Both the position numbers and the translations under genes were made by a program. Of a DNA stretch of 64,000 nucleotides, positions 35,399-44,667 are shown one piece after another (position 1 is the first letter of the stretch; every line of letters starts with the position of its first letter). The stretch covers positions 28,635-92,634 of the forward strand of contig JAPHEF010000002.1 of the NCBI GenBank assembly GCA_029259535.1. The letters run 5' to 3'. The notes under the pieces are model-generated. The model did not search any database and was not told where the DNA came from. It worked only from the letters and a program-made list of their open reading frames with translations. The DNA comes from Alkanophaga liquidiphilum (GTDB taxonomy: Archaea > Halobacteriota > Syntropharchaeia > Alkanophagales > B39-G2).

Positions 35399-36577
35399 CT
35401 AAGCGTCAGCACGGGCAGTGCCTCGCAGCGCCACTCCGAATTCTGATTCTACGAGCTTGTTGACGCCGACAACCTTAGAATGAGCGTCAAGCTCCACGAT
35501 TACCCTGTCGTATCCGAGCTTTCTCAGCGGGAGCACTTCCCTCGGACCGTTCGTGACTGCGACTTTTAAAGCTTCATCGCACTTTTGCGAGGTGGTGACT
35601 GCGTGCGGGTTCCCGACGCAAACAAGAACATCGGCAGCGTAACGCTGCAAAATGCGGGCAGCTTCCTCACCGGCGAAGGAATAATCGTCAAGCCCGCCTG
35701 TGAAGTGGTCTATTCTCACGCCCCGCCCTTCAAGCTCCTTTAAAATGTTTTCAGCGTGCATTCTTATACGTGGCAGCCCCTGCTTCGGGTCAAGGTTCGC
35801 GATGTTCACGACGGCGGTGTCGCAAAGCGTCGCAACTTCGTTCACCGCAAGCAGAACGTCCGCAAAAATATAACCAAGCTCCTTCTTTGCGTTGAGCACG
35901 CAAACGACCTTTGCATCGGAAACTTCGCCAGCGTCGGCTGCATCGGAAGCTGTATCAGCGGCATTAGCGTAGGATAAAGCCCACAACCTCTTAAAAATTT
36001 CTCTTGCAACTCGTTCTTTATTGTCACCACGACTTGGCGGGATATATTCGAAGGACGCCATGCCCCGCTCCTTCTCTATTTTGGTAGCCTTTTTCAGAAG
36101 GTTCTTCTGCCGTTCCAGCTCACGAGAGTCGAGCAAGCCCTCCTCGAAGGCAGCCTCTAACGCCTTTATGGCGCCGACGGTGTTGTCCGGGAAGCCACAG
36201 TGCACCTCCACGACCACGATTTTCGTATTTGCGTCGTAGGACGCCCGAAATTCCTCGCAGACGCCCTGCATGTCCTCCCCAATAATCATGCTTGCGCACG
36301 TTCCGACAACGCCCACGAGCTTGAAAGAAAATTGCTCGGTTACCTTTTTAAGGACGTCCAAGAGTTTTTCCCGGCCTCCGAAGATGTAGTCTTGTTCGGT
36401 CATCGCAGTCGTGAAGACTCGGACGCCGTCGTCTTCCAGCATCCTCGCAGTCTTGAAATTACAACCCGTCGGACCGTGCAGGATGATGGCTTCGACGCCC
36501 AAGTCTCGCAGCGTATACATTGCGGCGGCTATTGCGTTCGGTCTCGGGTGCAAGACTTCAAACTCCAACTTCACCAT
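35399..36577 (-). CDS. cfbD: Ni-sirohydrochlorin a,c-diamide reductive cyclase subunit CfbD
   Basis: A nitrogenase-component-1-like protein of about 392 residues, matching CfbD of coenzyme F430 biosynthesis. The N-terminal LHPRPNAIAAAMYTLRDL and the cluster-binding regions GPTGCNFKTARML, GTCASMIIGED and EVHCGFPDN are characteristic. With the NifH-like CfbC it reduces Ni-sirohydrochlorin a,c-diamide and closes the lactam ring. CfbC is not in the window. I start at ATG 36577, overlapping cfbE by 20 bases; a TTG two codons earlier is possible. It is the last gene of the cfbE-cfbD transcript. Confidence 0.9.
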   Translation of the reverse strand: MVKLEFEVLHPRPNAIAAAMYTLRDLGVEAIILHGPTGCNFKTARMLEDDGVRVFTTAMTEQDYIFGGREKLLDVLKKVTEQFSFKLVGVVGTCASMIIGEDMQGVCEEFRASYDANTKIVVVEVHCGFPDNTVGAIKALEAAFEEGLLDSRELERQKNLLKKATKIEKERGMASFEYIPPSRGDNKERVAREIFKRLWALSYANAADTASDAADAGEVSDAKVVCVLNAKKELGYIFADVLLAVNEVATLCDTAVVNIANLDPKQGLPRIRMHAENILKELEGRGVRIDHFTGGLDDYSFAGEEAARILQRYAADVLVCVGNPHAVTTSQKCDEALKVAVTNGPREVLPLRKLGYDRVIVELDAHSKVVGVNKLVESEFGVALRGTARADA

Positions 36578-37931
36578 CCCCAAATACCGTCCTCGAATCC
36601 TTCAAGGCAAATAGCACCACAGCGTCCTCGTTAAGTTTCTGCATCATCTCTGATATTTCTTTCTCGGTCAGGAGCGCTCCCGCAGCGCCCAGCTCTTTAA
36701 GTTTTCGTCCTACCTTGCCGACGAGGAAAACCTCAAACCCCTCAAACCTCCCAACCGCATCCAACATCTCCTCGTAGCGTAGCTGCGAGCAACTACCCCT
36801 GCCATCGCCGCCGAGCACGACGACGGCTCTTGCTTTCCCCTCCTTTTCCTTAATGTTCAAAGCCTGCCGCATCGCATTCTCAAGCGACGCCGCATCGAGC
36901 GCAGGATTCGCATCCTCCAAAAATACGACGTTACCCCAGCGAAGGCACCGCATCCTCCCCGGAACGCCCCTACTCCTTTTTATGCCCCGCTTCACGGAAG
37001 AAAGGCTTGCACCAAGTAGTAAGGAGGTGAAAGCCGCTGCCAGCACGTTTTCAATATAACCCGCAGAGATGTGAGGGTTTGAAAAAAACTCGGTCTGCAC
37101 CTCTTCGAAGCCGTCAGCCGCTGCATCGAGTAACGCCGCCCACGCTTCCGTGTCGTCGTAGAGGAGCGTTCGCGGCGTAGTTATCTCTCCACTGCTGCGG
37201 AGGAATGCCTCGTAACGTCTGTAAGCTCTTTTGTTCAGGATGATATTTTTGGAGCGTAATGCCGTAAACAACTTGGCGGTTGTGGCGCTCAGCCCACCTG
37301 CCGCAATTTTGTAATCGGGCTCCAGCGTCGTCAGCACGCTCACATCCGCCGCTCCTGTAAATCCTAGAGAGATTTCAAAAATGAAAACTTCAACCCCCAA
37401 CCCCTCGGCAAGCTCCAACACGCTCAGGACATTCGCCGGCGTTATGTCCGTTCTTCCTCTTAATTTGCGTTTGTCGCCGTCACTGCCGTAAAACACGCCT
37501 AAGCTGCTGGACATTAGCACCTTTTTGCCAGCCTCCCTGAGGATGTCGAACAAGAAAAACACCGTAGATGTTTTACCTTTGATACCTGTTACTTCCACGA
37601 TTTTGCCATGCGGCTTCTTTTCTTCGAGCAAGACGCCCACGAGCTCGTGGTGCGAGGATATTTTACCGTCTGGGTGGGTATTTACGGGATTAAACACCGG
37701 AGAATGAACTGGTGAAAAAATGAAATCATAGGGCGAAGGGTCGTCCACGAAACGCTTAACTTCGACGCCGAGCTTTTCCAGGGACTCTTGCCGCTCCCTA
37801 CTCAGCGTGCCGTAGATGTCGGCGGCGGCGACGCTCGCACAGGTTTCTAAAAGTGTCTCGGCGAGAATCACGCCGCCATGCGTCATGTCAACGACGAGCA
37901 CGTCCTTGCCCCGCAGCTCCTTCAGTCTCAC
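36558..37931 (-). CDS. cfbE: Coenzyme F430 synthetase CfbE (Mur ligase-like)
   Basis: A MurF-like ligase of 457 residues that closes the last ring of coenzyme F430 using ATP. The P-loop is GIKGKTST near residue 108, and the N-terminal VVDMTHGGVILAETLLE matches the CfbE group more than cell-wall Mur ligases. The central EISLGFTGAADVSVLT corresponds to the Mur metal/substrate region. It starts with GTG inside the end of the upstream HAD phosphatase gene (44-base overlap) and overlaps cfbD downstream, so the genes are one unit. F430 is the cofactor of methyl/alkyl-coenzyme M reductase. Confidence 0.9.
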   Translation of the reverse strand: MRLKELRGKDVLVVDMTHGGVILAETLLETCASVAAADIYGTLSRERQESLEKLGVEVKRFVDDPSPYDFIFSPVHSPVFNPVNTHPDGKISSHHELVGVLLEEKKPHGKIVEVTGIKGKTSTVFFLFDILREAGKKVLMSSSLGVFYGSDGDKRKLRGRTDITPANVLSVLELAEGLGVEVFIFEISLGFTGAADVSVLTTLEPDYKIAAGGLSATTAKLFTALRSKNIILNKRAYRRYEAFLRSSGEITTPRTLLYDDTEAWAALLDAAADGFEEVQTEFFSNPHISAGYIENVLAAAFTSLLLGASLSSVKRGIKRSRGVPGRMRCLRWGNVVFLEDANPALDAASLENAMRQALNIKEKEGKARAVVVLGGDGRGSCSQLRYEEMLDAVGRFEGFEVFLVGKVGRKLKELGAAGALLTEKEISEMMQKLNEDAVVLFALKDSRTVFGDGEVGV

Positions 37932-38583
37932 AATTGGATTTCGGCAACGTAAATGTTAAAACTTCACGCAAGTCGTAAATGACGAAGTCGGCGGCGCCCG
38001 ACGCCAGAAGCGCATCGTCGGGACAAACGGCCAAGCCGAGTCCCGCCGCTCGTAAGAAGCTCGCATCGTATTTACTGTCGCCGACAGCAACCGTCTCCTC
38101 CATTTTTACGCCATGCTCAGCGGCTATGCGCCGCAGTAAGGCATCTTTCTTGCGGGGCTCCACTCGCACGACGCCCTCACCTGTCAAAAAACCCCCATCA
38201 TCTATTTCCAAATCGTTAGCGACGAAAAAGTTCATGTTCAAGGCAGCAGCGACCTCAGCAGCGAGCATGTCGAGGCCACCTGTTATGATCCCGATTTTCA
38301 CGTCGTGCGTCCTGAGCGTCTCAACCACGAATTCTGCATGCGGCATGAACTCGAAATCATCGAGGACCTTACATATTTCCGAGACATGGATTTTACTGTT
38401 GCGAGCTCGCAGCCAAGCATTGATGTCCCGCCGCATGAATTCGTCGTAGCTTATCTCCCCACGGTCATATGCCATTAAATTCTCTATGCTAACTTCTAAA
38501 GTGCCAAAATACTCATGCAGCTTGACCCACGAGTGCCCTCTGATGAGCGTGCCGTCCATGTCGAAAGCTACGAGCTTATACAT
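37888..38583 (-). CDS. HAD-superfamily phosphatase, SerB-like
   Basis: A 231-residue HAD phosphatase. Motif I DMDGTLIRG (nucleophile Asp8 and Asp10), motif II in GIITGG and motif III/IV AVGDSKYDASFL are all present. The alpha-helical cap between motifs I and II resembles phosphoserine phosphatase. The C-terminus beyond LREVLTF overlaps the start of cfbE. The tight overlap with cfbE suggests a link to F430 synthesis or simply operon sharing; the substrate is unknown. Confidence 0.8.
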   Translation of the reverse strand: MYKLVAFDMDGTLIRGHSWVKLHEYFGTLEVSIENLMAYDRGEISYDEFMRRDINAWLRARNSKIHVSEICKVLDDFEFMPHAEFVVETLRTHDVKIGIITGGLDMLAAEVAAALNMNFFVANDLEIDDGGFLTGEGVVRVEPRKKDALLRRIAAEHGVKMEETVAVGDSKYDASFLRAAGLGLAVCPDDALLASGAADFVIYDLREVLTFTLPKSNCETEGAAGQGRARR

Positions 38584-38587
38584 TTTC

Positions 38588-39286
38588 TCAAAGCAAATGA
38601 AGCCCTCCCGTGAACTTTTCGCATCTTTCGCAGGTGTCCCTCGCCGTTATTCCAATAATATCCGAGGGCGTCGCCCCAAACCTCGCATACACTACCTTCG
38701 GCGTCACTCCCAAGCTCTGCGCCGCCGCTCTAAAATACTGGAATCCCGTCAAGTCCTGACGCCGCAAACCTCTTATGTTTGCGGAAAGCCCAACGCAGCC
38801 GCACCGCAGAGCGAAGACGCTAAGCTCCGACACGTATATAGGGAAGCCCGTGATTTTCCTTAACTCCTCCTCAACAGCTCCCCTACACCTCAAGACCGCA
38901 TCTTTTTTAGCATGTCCCTTTCCGGATTTGCAGCTCTCGATGACGAAAACATCGGGCCATGGTCTTTCCGCCGCATACTCAGCCTCGCAACGCTCGCAAA
39001 AGTCGAGTATCTTTAGCTGCAAGACCTCAAAATTCTCGCCACGCTGAAAAGAGACGTTCTTCGGGACGACGCCGAGCTCGGCAGCGAGCTTCTTGAGTTT
39101 TTTTACGAACCCTTTAGCCTTCAGCAGCTCAACATCCTCAGCGCTGACGCCGAGCGGGAACACGGTCAGGGCGACGCACCCACACGCATTTGCCGAAAGT
39201 GCGAGCTGGTTTATAGCAGAACTTGCTAAAATCCTCCTAAGTTCTTTTTCCATGCCTTCTCTGTGCGCCCTCAACCCCATTTTCAC
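38588..39286 (-). CDS. Unrecognised Cys-rich protein made of two repeated domains
   Basis: A 232-residue protein with an internal duplication. Each half begins with an E-E-L-R-like helix, has a CGC motif (ACGCVALT and RCGCVGLS), a LGV-PK segment, and ends with CERCE (DFCERCEAEY and DTCERCEKF). The centre, with ESCKSGKGHAKKDAVLRC, holds two more Cys. The paired CGC and CxxC motifs suggest a metal or iron-sulfur site in each half. I do not recognise the family. It is four bases upstream of the HAD phosphatase and thus heads the cfbE/cfbD unit. GTG 39286 is the furthest start; ATG 39280 and ATG 39253 are alternatives. Confidence 0.65.
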   Translation of the reverse strand: MKMGLRAHREGMEKELRRILASSAINQLALSANACGCVALTVFPLGVSAEDVELLKAKGFVKKLKKLAAELGVVPKNVSFQRGENFEVLQLKILDFCERCEAEYAAERPWPDVFVIESCKSGKGHAKKDAVLRCRGAVEEELRKITGFPIYVSELSVFALRCGCVGLSANIRGLRRQDLTGFQYFRAAAQSLGVTPKVVYARFGATPSDIIGITARDTCERCEKFTGGLHLL

Positions 39287-39463
39287 AACATTGTTGCTGA
39301 ACTATTTTTACCTTAAAGTTTGAGTTGGCTTGCGAGATATGGATGCGGGAGGGCGAGCAACGGTCGAGCCGTGAGTCGTAACACAACGCGGTAGCGTGTC
39401 GAATTAAACTTTTGGCAGCGAAAACCGTAAGTTTTCTTAGTAACCTCCCAAAAGGGAAGGAAT

Positions 39464-41179
39464 ATGAAGAGGCTTGAGGTTTTAGCAGTAGCGGCGCTTA
39501 CCGCGGTTTTCATCTGCTCGGCGCTCGTGAACTTCGGCGCCTTGGAACTTCCACAAAGCCGATGGAAAGCCCCCGAGAACGCAAGCTTCTACTTGGATTT
39601 GGGCGGGAGCTGTGGAGTGAAGTGTGTTTACGTATTCCTAGGCGACGAACACAGAACGTGCTTCGACCTTTACGCCGGCGCCCCAGGGGGCTGGAGGCAC
39701 GTGGGAAAATTGGACAAAAGCGGCGACTTCTGTAAGTGGGAGAAAGTGAATGTTGGGGAAGAGACAAGATTCCTAAAATTCGAATTTCAGAGCTCTGCGG
39801 GAGAAGTTGGCGAGGTCCTCGTCGTTTCTGAGGACGGCGAAAGGATAGGAATTAAAGGCGTCATCGGCTTGAACGGAACTGCGGGCGAGAGCCTTTCGCG
39901 CCTGATAGACGAACAAGACGTGGCGACACCGCCGCTCACACAGAAATACGGCACGTATTTCGACGAAATTTACTTCGTGCGGACGGCATGGGAGTATTTG
40001 CACTCCGAGGAGCCATTCGAGTGGACGCATCCGCCGCTTAGCAAGCTAATAATTGCGTTGGGCATTCTGAGCTTCGGGATGTGTCCATTTGCGTGGCGTT
40101 TCTTTGGGCTGCTGGCGGCTGCCGCTTTGATTCCTCTGATGTTCTTTTTTGGGAGACGGCTTTTTAAGTCGTCGTTTGCAGGCGTGCTTTGCGCATTCCT
40201 CATGACTTTTGACTTTATGCACTTCACGATGGCAAGACTCGCCACCGGTGAGATCTTTATCCTCTTCTTCACAACGCTGATGTTTTTCTTCTTCTTCCGG
40301 TATTTCGACGAGGCTTTCGGCGGCGGCAGCGGCGTGCAAAGAAAAGGTGTGTCAAAGACGGCATTCCGCTCGCTCTTCCTGAGCGTCGTAGTGTTCGGAT
40401 TGGCGCTCTCGACGAAGTGGAACACCATTTATGGCTTTGCTGCCGTGCTCGTCTTGCTCGTGCTGCTCTGGACGAGTAGGTCGGGCAGAGCAATGGCTAA
40501 GCAAAAAGCGGCGCTTGCAGTGGTTGCAGGGCTGCTCGTCGCCGCTTTGATCTATGTGTTGAGCTACGTGCCTTACATGCTTACTGGGCACGGCATTTAC
40601 GACGTGCTCATGCTTCAGCGAAGGATGTATCTGTATCATGCAACGCTCACGGCGACGCACCCGTTCTCGTCGCCGTGGTGGAGCTGGTGGCTGATGACGA
40701 AGCCGCTCTGGCTCTACTTCAACGACTTGAACAGCAGCGTCTCGACAATAGTTTGTATGGGGAACCCCCTGATTTGGTGGGGGTCCATACCGTTCATGAT
40801 GCTCTCGCTAGTCAAGCTCGTGAGGAGTAGGTTTTCGGATAAAGCAAGCGTTTTTATAACCATTCCATTTTTCCTGCAATGGCTTCCCTACGCCTCTATT
40901 TCGAGATGCCTCTTTATCTATCACTTCCTCCCAAACATCCCGTTCATGATATTCGCCACAGTTTACTGGCTGAATTGGCTGTGCGTCGGCAGTAGCAGTC
41001 CCTCTCTAAAAAGGTTAGGCAAAGTGTTCGTTGCGGTGTTCCTCGTCGCCGTCATTGTGTTTTTTGTGGTGTTTTATCCTGTTATTTCGGGGGTGCCCAT
41101 CTCGCCTGAGTATAAGGAGTCGTTAAGATGGTTCGAATACAAGGAGGAGACAAAGGCATGGCTGGGCTGGGTCTTCTGA
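39464..41179 (+). CDS. PMT-family membrane glycosyltransferase
   Basis: A 571-residue membrane protein with a signal-like first span, a 120-residue outer domain, then about ten spans. The motif YFDEIYFVRTAWEYL followed by EWTHPPLSKLIIALG is the catalytic acidic loop of the dolichyl-phosphate-mannose protein mannosyltransferase (PMT) family, which transfers sugars from lipid-linked donors to proteins. The outer domain inserted after the first span is unusual and unassigned. AAAGGGAAGGAAT precedes the ATG. Its 3' end overlaps the start of the kinase gene. Confidence 0.8.
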   Translation: MKRLEVLAVAALTAVFICSALVNFGALELPQSRWKAPENASFYLDLGGSCGVKCVYVFLGDEHRTCFDLYAGAPGGWRHVGKLDKSGDFCKWEKVNVGEETRFLKFEFQSSAGEVGEVLVVSEDGERIGIKGVIGLNGTAGESLSRLIDEQDVATPPLTQKYGTYFDEIYFVRTAWEYLHSEEPFEWTHPPLSKLIIALGILSFGMCPFAWRFFGLLAAAALIPLMFFFGRRLFKSSFAGVLCAFLMTFDFMHFTMARLATGEIFILFFTTLMFFFFFRYFDEAFGGGSGVQRKGVSKTAFRSLFLSVVVFGLALSTKWNTIYGFAAVLVLLVLLWTSRSGRAMAKQKAALAVVAGLLVAALIYVLSYVPYMLTGHGIYDVLMLQRRMYLYHATLTATHPFSSPWWSWWLMTKPLWLYFNDLNSSVSTIVCMGNPLIWWGSIPFMMLSLVKLVRSRFSDKASVFITIPFFLQWLPYASISRCLFIYHFLPNIPFMIFATVYWLNWLCVGSSSPSLKRLGKVFVAVFLVAVIVFFVVFYPVISGVPISPEYKESLRWFEYKEETKAWLGWVF

Positions 41180-41805
41180 GAGAAAAAAGCTCTGAAAAAA
41201 AAGACAAGATGCCGTTCATAGTTTTTGAGGGCTTGGACGGCTCGGGGTTGACGACGCACGCTTTCGACCTGCACAAGTGGTTTGAGGCGAGGGGTTACGA
41301 GGTGTATTTGACTAAGGAGCCGACAGACGGCGTATTCGGCGGCTTGATACGGGGGGCGCTCAGAGGGGAGCTAAAAGTGAATGCGAAGGCATTAGCCCTC
41401 CTATTTGCGGCTGACCGTGCGCAGCACACTGAAATCATAAAAAAACTTACAAGCGGCGGCGTCGTGGTGATCTCCGATAGGTACAAGCTTTCGTCTTACG
41501 CTTACCAGTCCATAGAGGTGGATTTGGGCTGGCTGCGTAAGATAAACGAGGGGGCATTGACACCGGACGTGACGTTCGTAATAGACGTGCCACCGGCGGT
41601 CTGCATGCGCCGCTTACGGAAGGAGCGCTTTCACACTGAGCTTTATGAAGATGCAGAAACGCTTGAAAAGGTTAGAAAAAATTATCAAAGATTGGCGGAA
41701 GAAGAGGAGAACGTCGTCATAATCGACGGGAACCGCCCACAAGACGTGGTGAACAAGGAAATCTTCCAAAAAGTAAAAGAGTTGGAGCTTTTAGAGGGGC
41801 TTTAA
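41158..41805 (+). CDS. tmk: Thymidylate kinase-like protein
   Basis: A P-loop nucleotide kinase of about 215 residues. It has the thymidylate kinase features TKEPTDG, LLFAADRAQHT and DRYKLSSYAYQSIE, matching the DRY and lid regions. It phosphorylates dTMP to dTDP. The P-loop reads EGLDGSGLTTH, with Leu where Lys is canonical; archaeal relatives often have Ser or another residue there, so this may be family-typical. I choose ATG 41158, with AAGGAGGAG eight bases upstream; ATG 41209 would start right at the P-loop strand. Overlaps the PMT gene end by 22 bases. Confidence 0.82.
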   Translation: MAGLGLLREKSSEKKDKMPFIVFEGLDGSGLTTHAFDLHKWFEARGYEVYLTKEPTDGVFGGLIRGALRGELKVNAKALALLFAADRAQHTEIIKKLTSGGVVVISDRYKLSSYAYQSIEVDLGWLRKINEGALTPDVTFVIDVPPAVCMRRLRKERFHTELYEDAETLEKVRKNYQRLAEEEENVVIIDGNRPQDVVNKEIFQKVKELELLEGL

Positions 41806-41878
41806 ACTTGTCACAAAGCCGCCAAGTGAGTTTTGGACAGCGTTCCAAGAGTATTTAAAGGCAACGAGCGATTTGGGC

Positions 41879-41995
41879 GAGGTTCCGAAAGCACGTAACC
41901 ATGAACGGCGTGATGGGATAAAGATAGCACCCTTTCGGGGGAGCCCACGCCGCCGTAACGCTCAATCATTGGGATGGCAGGGCGTGCCCCACCTC
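41879..41995 (+). ncRNA. Candidate structured RNA between tmk and glnA
   Basis: In a 317-base gap, a TATA-like TATTTAAAG (41852-41860) is followed about 25 bases later by sequence that folds. GAGGT (41879-41883) can pair with ACCTC (41991-41995). Inside, GGCGTG (41907-41912) pairs with CACGCC (41946-41951), and GGCA-GGGCG-TGCC makes a small hairpin. No reading frame is convincing. I cannot place it in a known RNA family; it lacks clear C/D boxes and an ACA end. Confidence 0.3.
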
Positions 41996-42082
41996 TTGAA
42001 GCTCGACTTTAGTCTGGAAAAAAGATGTGCAGAACATTGTCATATTTTATATATGTCTAAAACGGTCAATGTTGCAAAAAAC

Positions 42083-42091
42083 TATTTATAT
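42083..42091 (+). promoter_or_regulatory. TATA box for glnA
   Basis: TATTTATAT lies 32-40 bases before the glnA ATG, predicting a leader of about ten bases that holds the GTGGGTGGGA ribosome-binding site. A second TATA-like run (ATATTTTATATAT) lies near 42040. Confidence 0.5.
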
Positions 42092-42122
42092 GGGCAACGT
42101 TTAAACCCCCGTGGGTGGGAAG

Positions 42123-43571
42123 ATGGACATACGGGAGAAAGCGGTGGAAATGCTGAAAAGTGCGGACGTCAAGAACGTGCATTGCTTCTTCAGCGATGTG
42201 CGTGGCGTGCTGATGAGTTTCACGATCCCCGCAAGCGAATTTACCGAGGGCAACGCCTTCGACGGCATCGGCTTCGACGGCTCCTCCGTCCGAGGCTTCA
42301 GGTCCATCGAGGAGAGCGACATGATATGGATGCCTGACCCGACGATGCTGCGAGTGATTCCCTGGGTTGACGACCCGATACAGAAGTCGGCGTTCATGTT
42401 CGGCGACGTTTACGAGGCGTTCGGTGGCGGCGTTGCCGACTGTGACCCGCGGGGCTACGTCGCAAGGCGTGCCGTGAAAGAGGCTGAAAGCATGGGTTTC
42501 TCTGCGGTCTTCGGTCCTGAGATTGAGTTTTTCGTGTTCGAGCGGCTCGACCCGACGCAACTCATCTACGACCTTTTCGTCTCGCCTGCCGGTGGTGCGG
42601 GCGACTCCTGGGGACCGCCGAGAACAATGCCGAAGTCCCCGGAGCTCGAGCCCGGCGGCTTAATCGTCCGCCCGAAGGAGGGCTATTTCAGGGCGCCGCC
42701 CGAGGACTCGACGAACGAGTATCGGAACGAGCTTTGCTTCTACTTAAAAAAACTCGGCGTCGAGGTCGAATACCACCACCACGAAGTCGCAACCGCGGGT
42801 CAGGTGGAGCTGAACTACAAGCCGCAGCCGCTCGTGACGTGCGGCGACTTCGCCTACATCTACAAATTCGCCGCCCGTAATATCGCGAAGAAATACGGCT
42901 GGATCGCCACATTCATGCCAAAGCCTCTTTACTTGGACAATGCGTCGGGCATGCACACGCACCAGTCCATCTGGAAAGGCGGTGAGAACGTGATGTATGA
43001 CGAGGACGACGAGTATGCTGAGCTTTCGCAGCTCGGGCGCTACTACGTCGGTGGGCTCCTCGAACACGCAAGAGCGCTAACTGCAGTCTGCTGCCCCACC
43101 GTGAACTCATATAAAAGGCTCGTCCCCGGCTTCGAGGCGCCGATTTACATCATGTGGAGCCGCAGGAACCGCTCGGCGCTTGTAAGAATCCCGGTTTACC
43201 ACAAAGGGCGAGCGCACGCAAAGGCAAAACGAGCTGAGTATCGAGCGGTAGACCCCTCTTGCAACCCGTATCTTGCGTTCGCCTGCCAGCTCGCTGCGGG
43301 ACTCGACGGCATAAAGCACAAGATTGACCCCGGCGACCCTGTTGATGAAGACGTTTACGAGCTGACACCGGAGCTCCGGCGGAAATACGGAGTGTGGGAG
43401 CTGCCGACGACGCTTAGAGAGGCTCTGGACGAGCTGACGACCGACGAAGTCGTTCAGAGAGCGCTCGGCTCACACATCTACGACAAGTTCGTGGAACTGA
43501 AGACGGATGAGTGGAACCAATACTGCCTCTACATCACGCCTTGGGAGATTATGAAGTATTTGGATTACTAA
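42123..43571 (+). CDS. glnA: Glutamine synthetase type I
   Basis: Glutamine synthetase of 482 residues. Family signatures are FDGSSVRGF near residue 50, the metal and glutamate site VFGPEIEFFVF, the ATP/ammonia-site stretch NASGMHTHQS and the late RNRSALVRIP. It makes glutamine from glutamate, ammonia and ATP in the cytoplasm and assembles as a dodecamer. I choose ATG 42123, preceded by GTGGGTGGGA; a GTG four codons earlier is within that site. It is preceded by its own TATA box; the peptidase gene follows within a few bases. Confidence 0.94.
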   Translation: MDIREKAVEMLKSADVKNVHCFFSDVRGVLMSFTIPASEFTEGNAFDGIGFDGSSVRGFRSIEESDMIWMPDPTMLRVIPWVDDPIQKSAFMFGDVYEAFGGGVADCDPRGYVARRAVKEAESMGFSAVFGPEIEFFVFERLDPTQLIYDLFVSPAGGAGDSWGPPRTMPKSPELEPGGLIVRPKEGYFRAPPEDSTNEYRNELCFYLKKLGVEVEYHHHEVATAGQVELNYKPQPLVTCGDFAYIYKFAARNIAKKYGWIATFMPKPLYLDNASGMHTHQSIWKGGENVMYDEDDEYAELSQLGRYYVGGLLEHARALTAVCCPTVNSYKRLVPGFEAPIYIMWSRRNRSALVRIPVYHKGRAHAKAKRAEYRAVDPSCNPYLAFACQLAAGLDGIKHKIDPGDPVDEDVYELTPELRRKYGVWELPTTLREALDELTTDEVVQRALGSHIYDKFVELKTDEWNQYCLYITPWEIMKYLDY

Positions 43572-43578
43572 GTTGGGC

Positions 43579-44667
43579 ATGGCGCTGCTCATCTTTGGGG
43601 ACAGTGTGCGCAATGCCGATATGTATTACCTAACGAGGCTCCTCGCCCCCGACCCTTTTATCTATATACGAGGTGATGACGGCTCCGAGCTTCTAATCAT
43701 CTCGCAGATGGAGGTCGAGCGTGCCCGGCAGGAGGCGAAGGTGAAGAACGTCCGTGCGTCGTCGGAATTCGGGAAGAAGGCTGAGGACGTCATCGCCGCC
43801 GCCCTCAAAGAGCTGGGCGTGAGAGCCGTAGAAGTTCCCAAATATTTCCCGCTGTGGCTTGCTGAGGAGCTGCGGCAGCGAGGCTTCGCCGTCACTCCGA
43901 AGTTTGACCACGTCGAAGCCAGAGAGGTGAAAAGCAGGCGTGAAATCTCTTTGATAAGGCAGGCGCAGCGTGCCTGCGAGGCAGCGATGCAACGCGTTCT
44001 TTCCGAAATCGAAAACGCACGAGTTAGGAACGGCGTGCTGGTCAGCGGACGCCGCACCTTAACTTCGGAACGCCTCAGGACGCTTGTCGCACACACGCTC
44101 CTTGATAACGGCTGCTTCGCCCACGACATCATAATCTCTTGCGGCAAGGACTCTGCAAACCCGCATTTCGCCGGCGCTGGCGCATTAAAGGCTGACGAAC
44201 CGATAGTTCTGGATTTTGCCCCACAATTGCTCAAGGAACGGTATTTTTCGGACATGACGAGGACCGTCGTGAAGGTTGAAGGGGGCGTGCCGCTGAAGGT
44301 TAAAGAGATGTTCGAAGCAGTGCTTGAGGCGCAGAGAGGCGCTCTTGAGAGAATTAGGGCAGGCGTGCCGTGCAAGGAGGTTCACGATGCAGTTTGCGAT
44401 TTTTTCGAAGAATTGGGCTATGGGACGCTCCGCAAGAACGCAAAAACCGGCTTCATACATTCGACGGGACACGGCGTCGGCATCGCCCTCCACGAGCCGC
44501 CCACGCTCGGCGACAACGAATACGTTCTGAAAAAGGGAAACGTCGTGACCGTAGAGCCGGGACTCTACGAGCCTGAGGTAGGCGGCGTTCGCCTCGAAGA
44601 CGTCGTGGTCGTGCGGCAGGACGGCTGCGAAAACCTGACGAAGTTCGAAAAACGGCTTGAGCTTTAA
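43579..44667 (+). CDS. M24-family metallopeptidase (Xaa-Pro dipeptidase-like)
   Basis: A 362-residue peptidase with a creatinase-like N-terminal domain and a C-terminal pita-bread domain. The metal ligands are visible: Asp in VLDFAPQ, Asp in YFSDMTRTVV, His in HSTGHGVGIALHEPP, Glu in TVEPGLYEP and Glu in GGVRLEDVV. It should cleave X-Pro dipeptides or remove N-terminal residues next to Pro. It begins a few bases after glnA, likely co-transcribed. No clear ribosome-binding site; a TTG two codons earlier is an alternative start. Confidence 0.85.
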   Translation: MALLIFGDSVRNADMYYLTRLLAPDPFIYIRGDDGSELLIISQMEVERARQEAKVKNVRASSEFGKKAEDVIAAALKELGVRAVEVPKYFPLWLAEELRQRGFAVTPKFDHVEAREVKSRREISLIRQAQRACEAAMQRVLSEIENARVRNGVLVSGRRTLTSERLRTLVAHTLLDNGCFAHDIIISCGKDSANPHFAGAGALKADEPIVLDFAPQLLKERYFSDMTRTVVKVEGGVPLKVKEMFEAVLEAQRGALERIRAGVPCKEVHDAVCDFFEELGYGTLRKNAKTGFIHSTGHGVGIALHEPPTLGDNEYVLKKGNVVTVEPGLYEPEVGGVRLEDVVVVRQDGCENLTKFEKRLEL

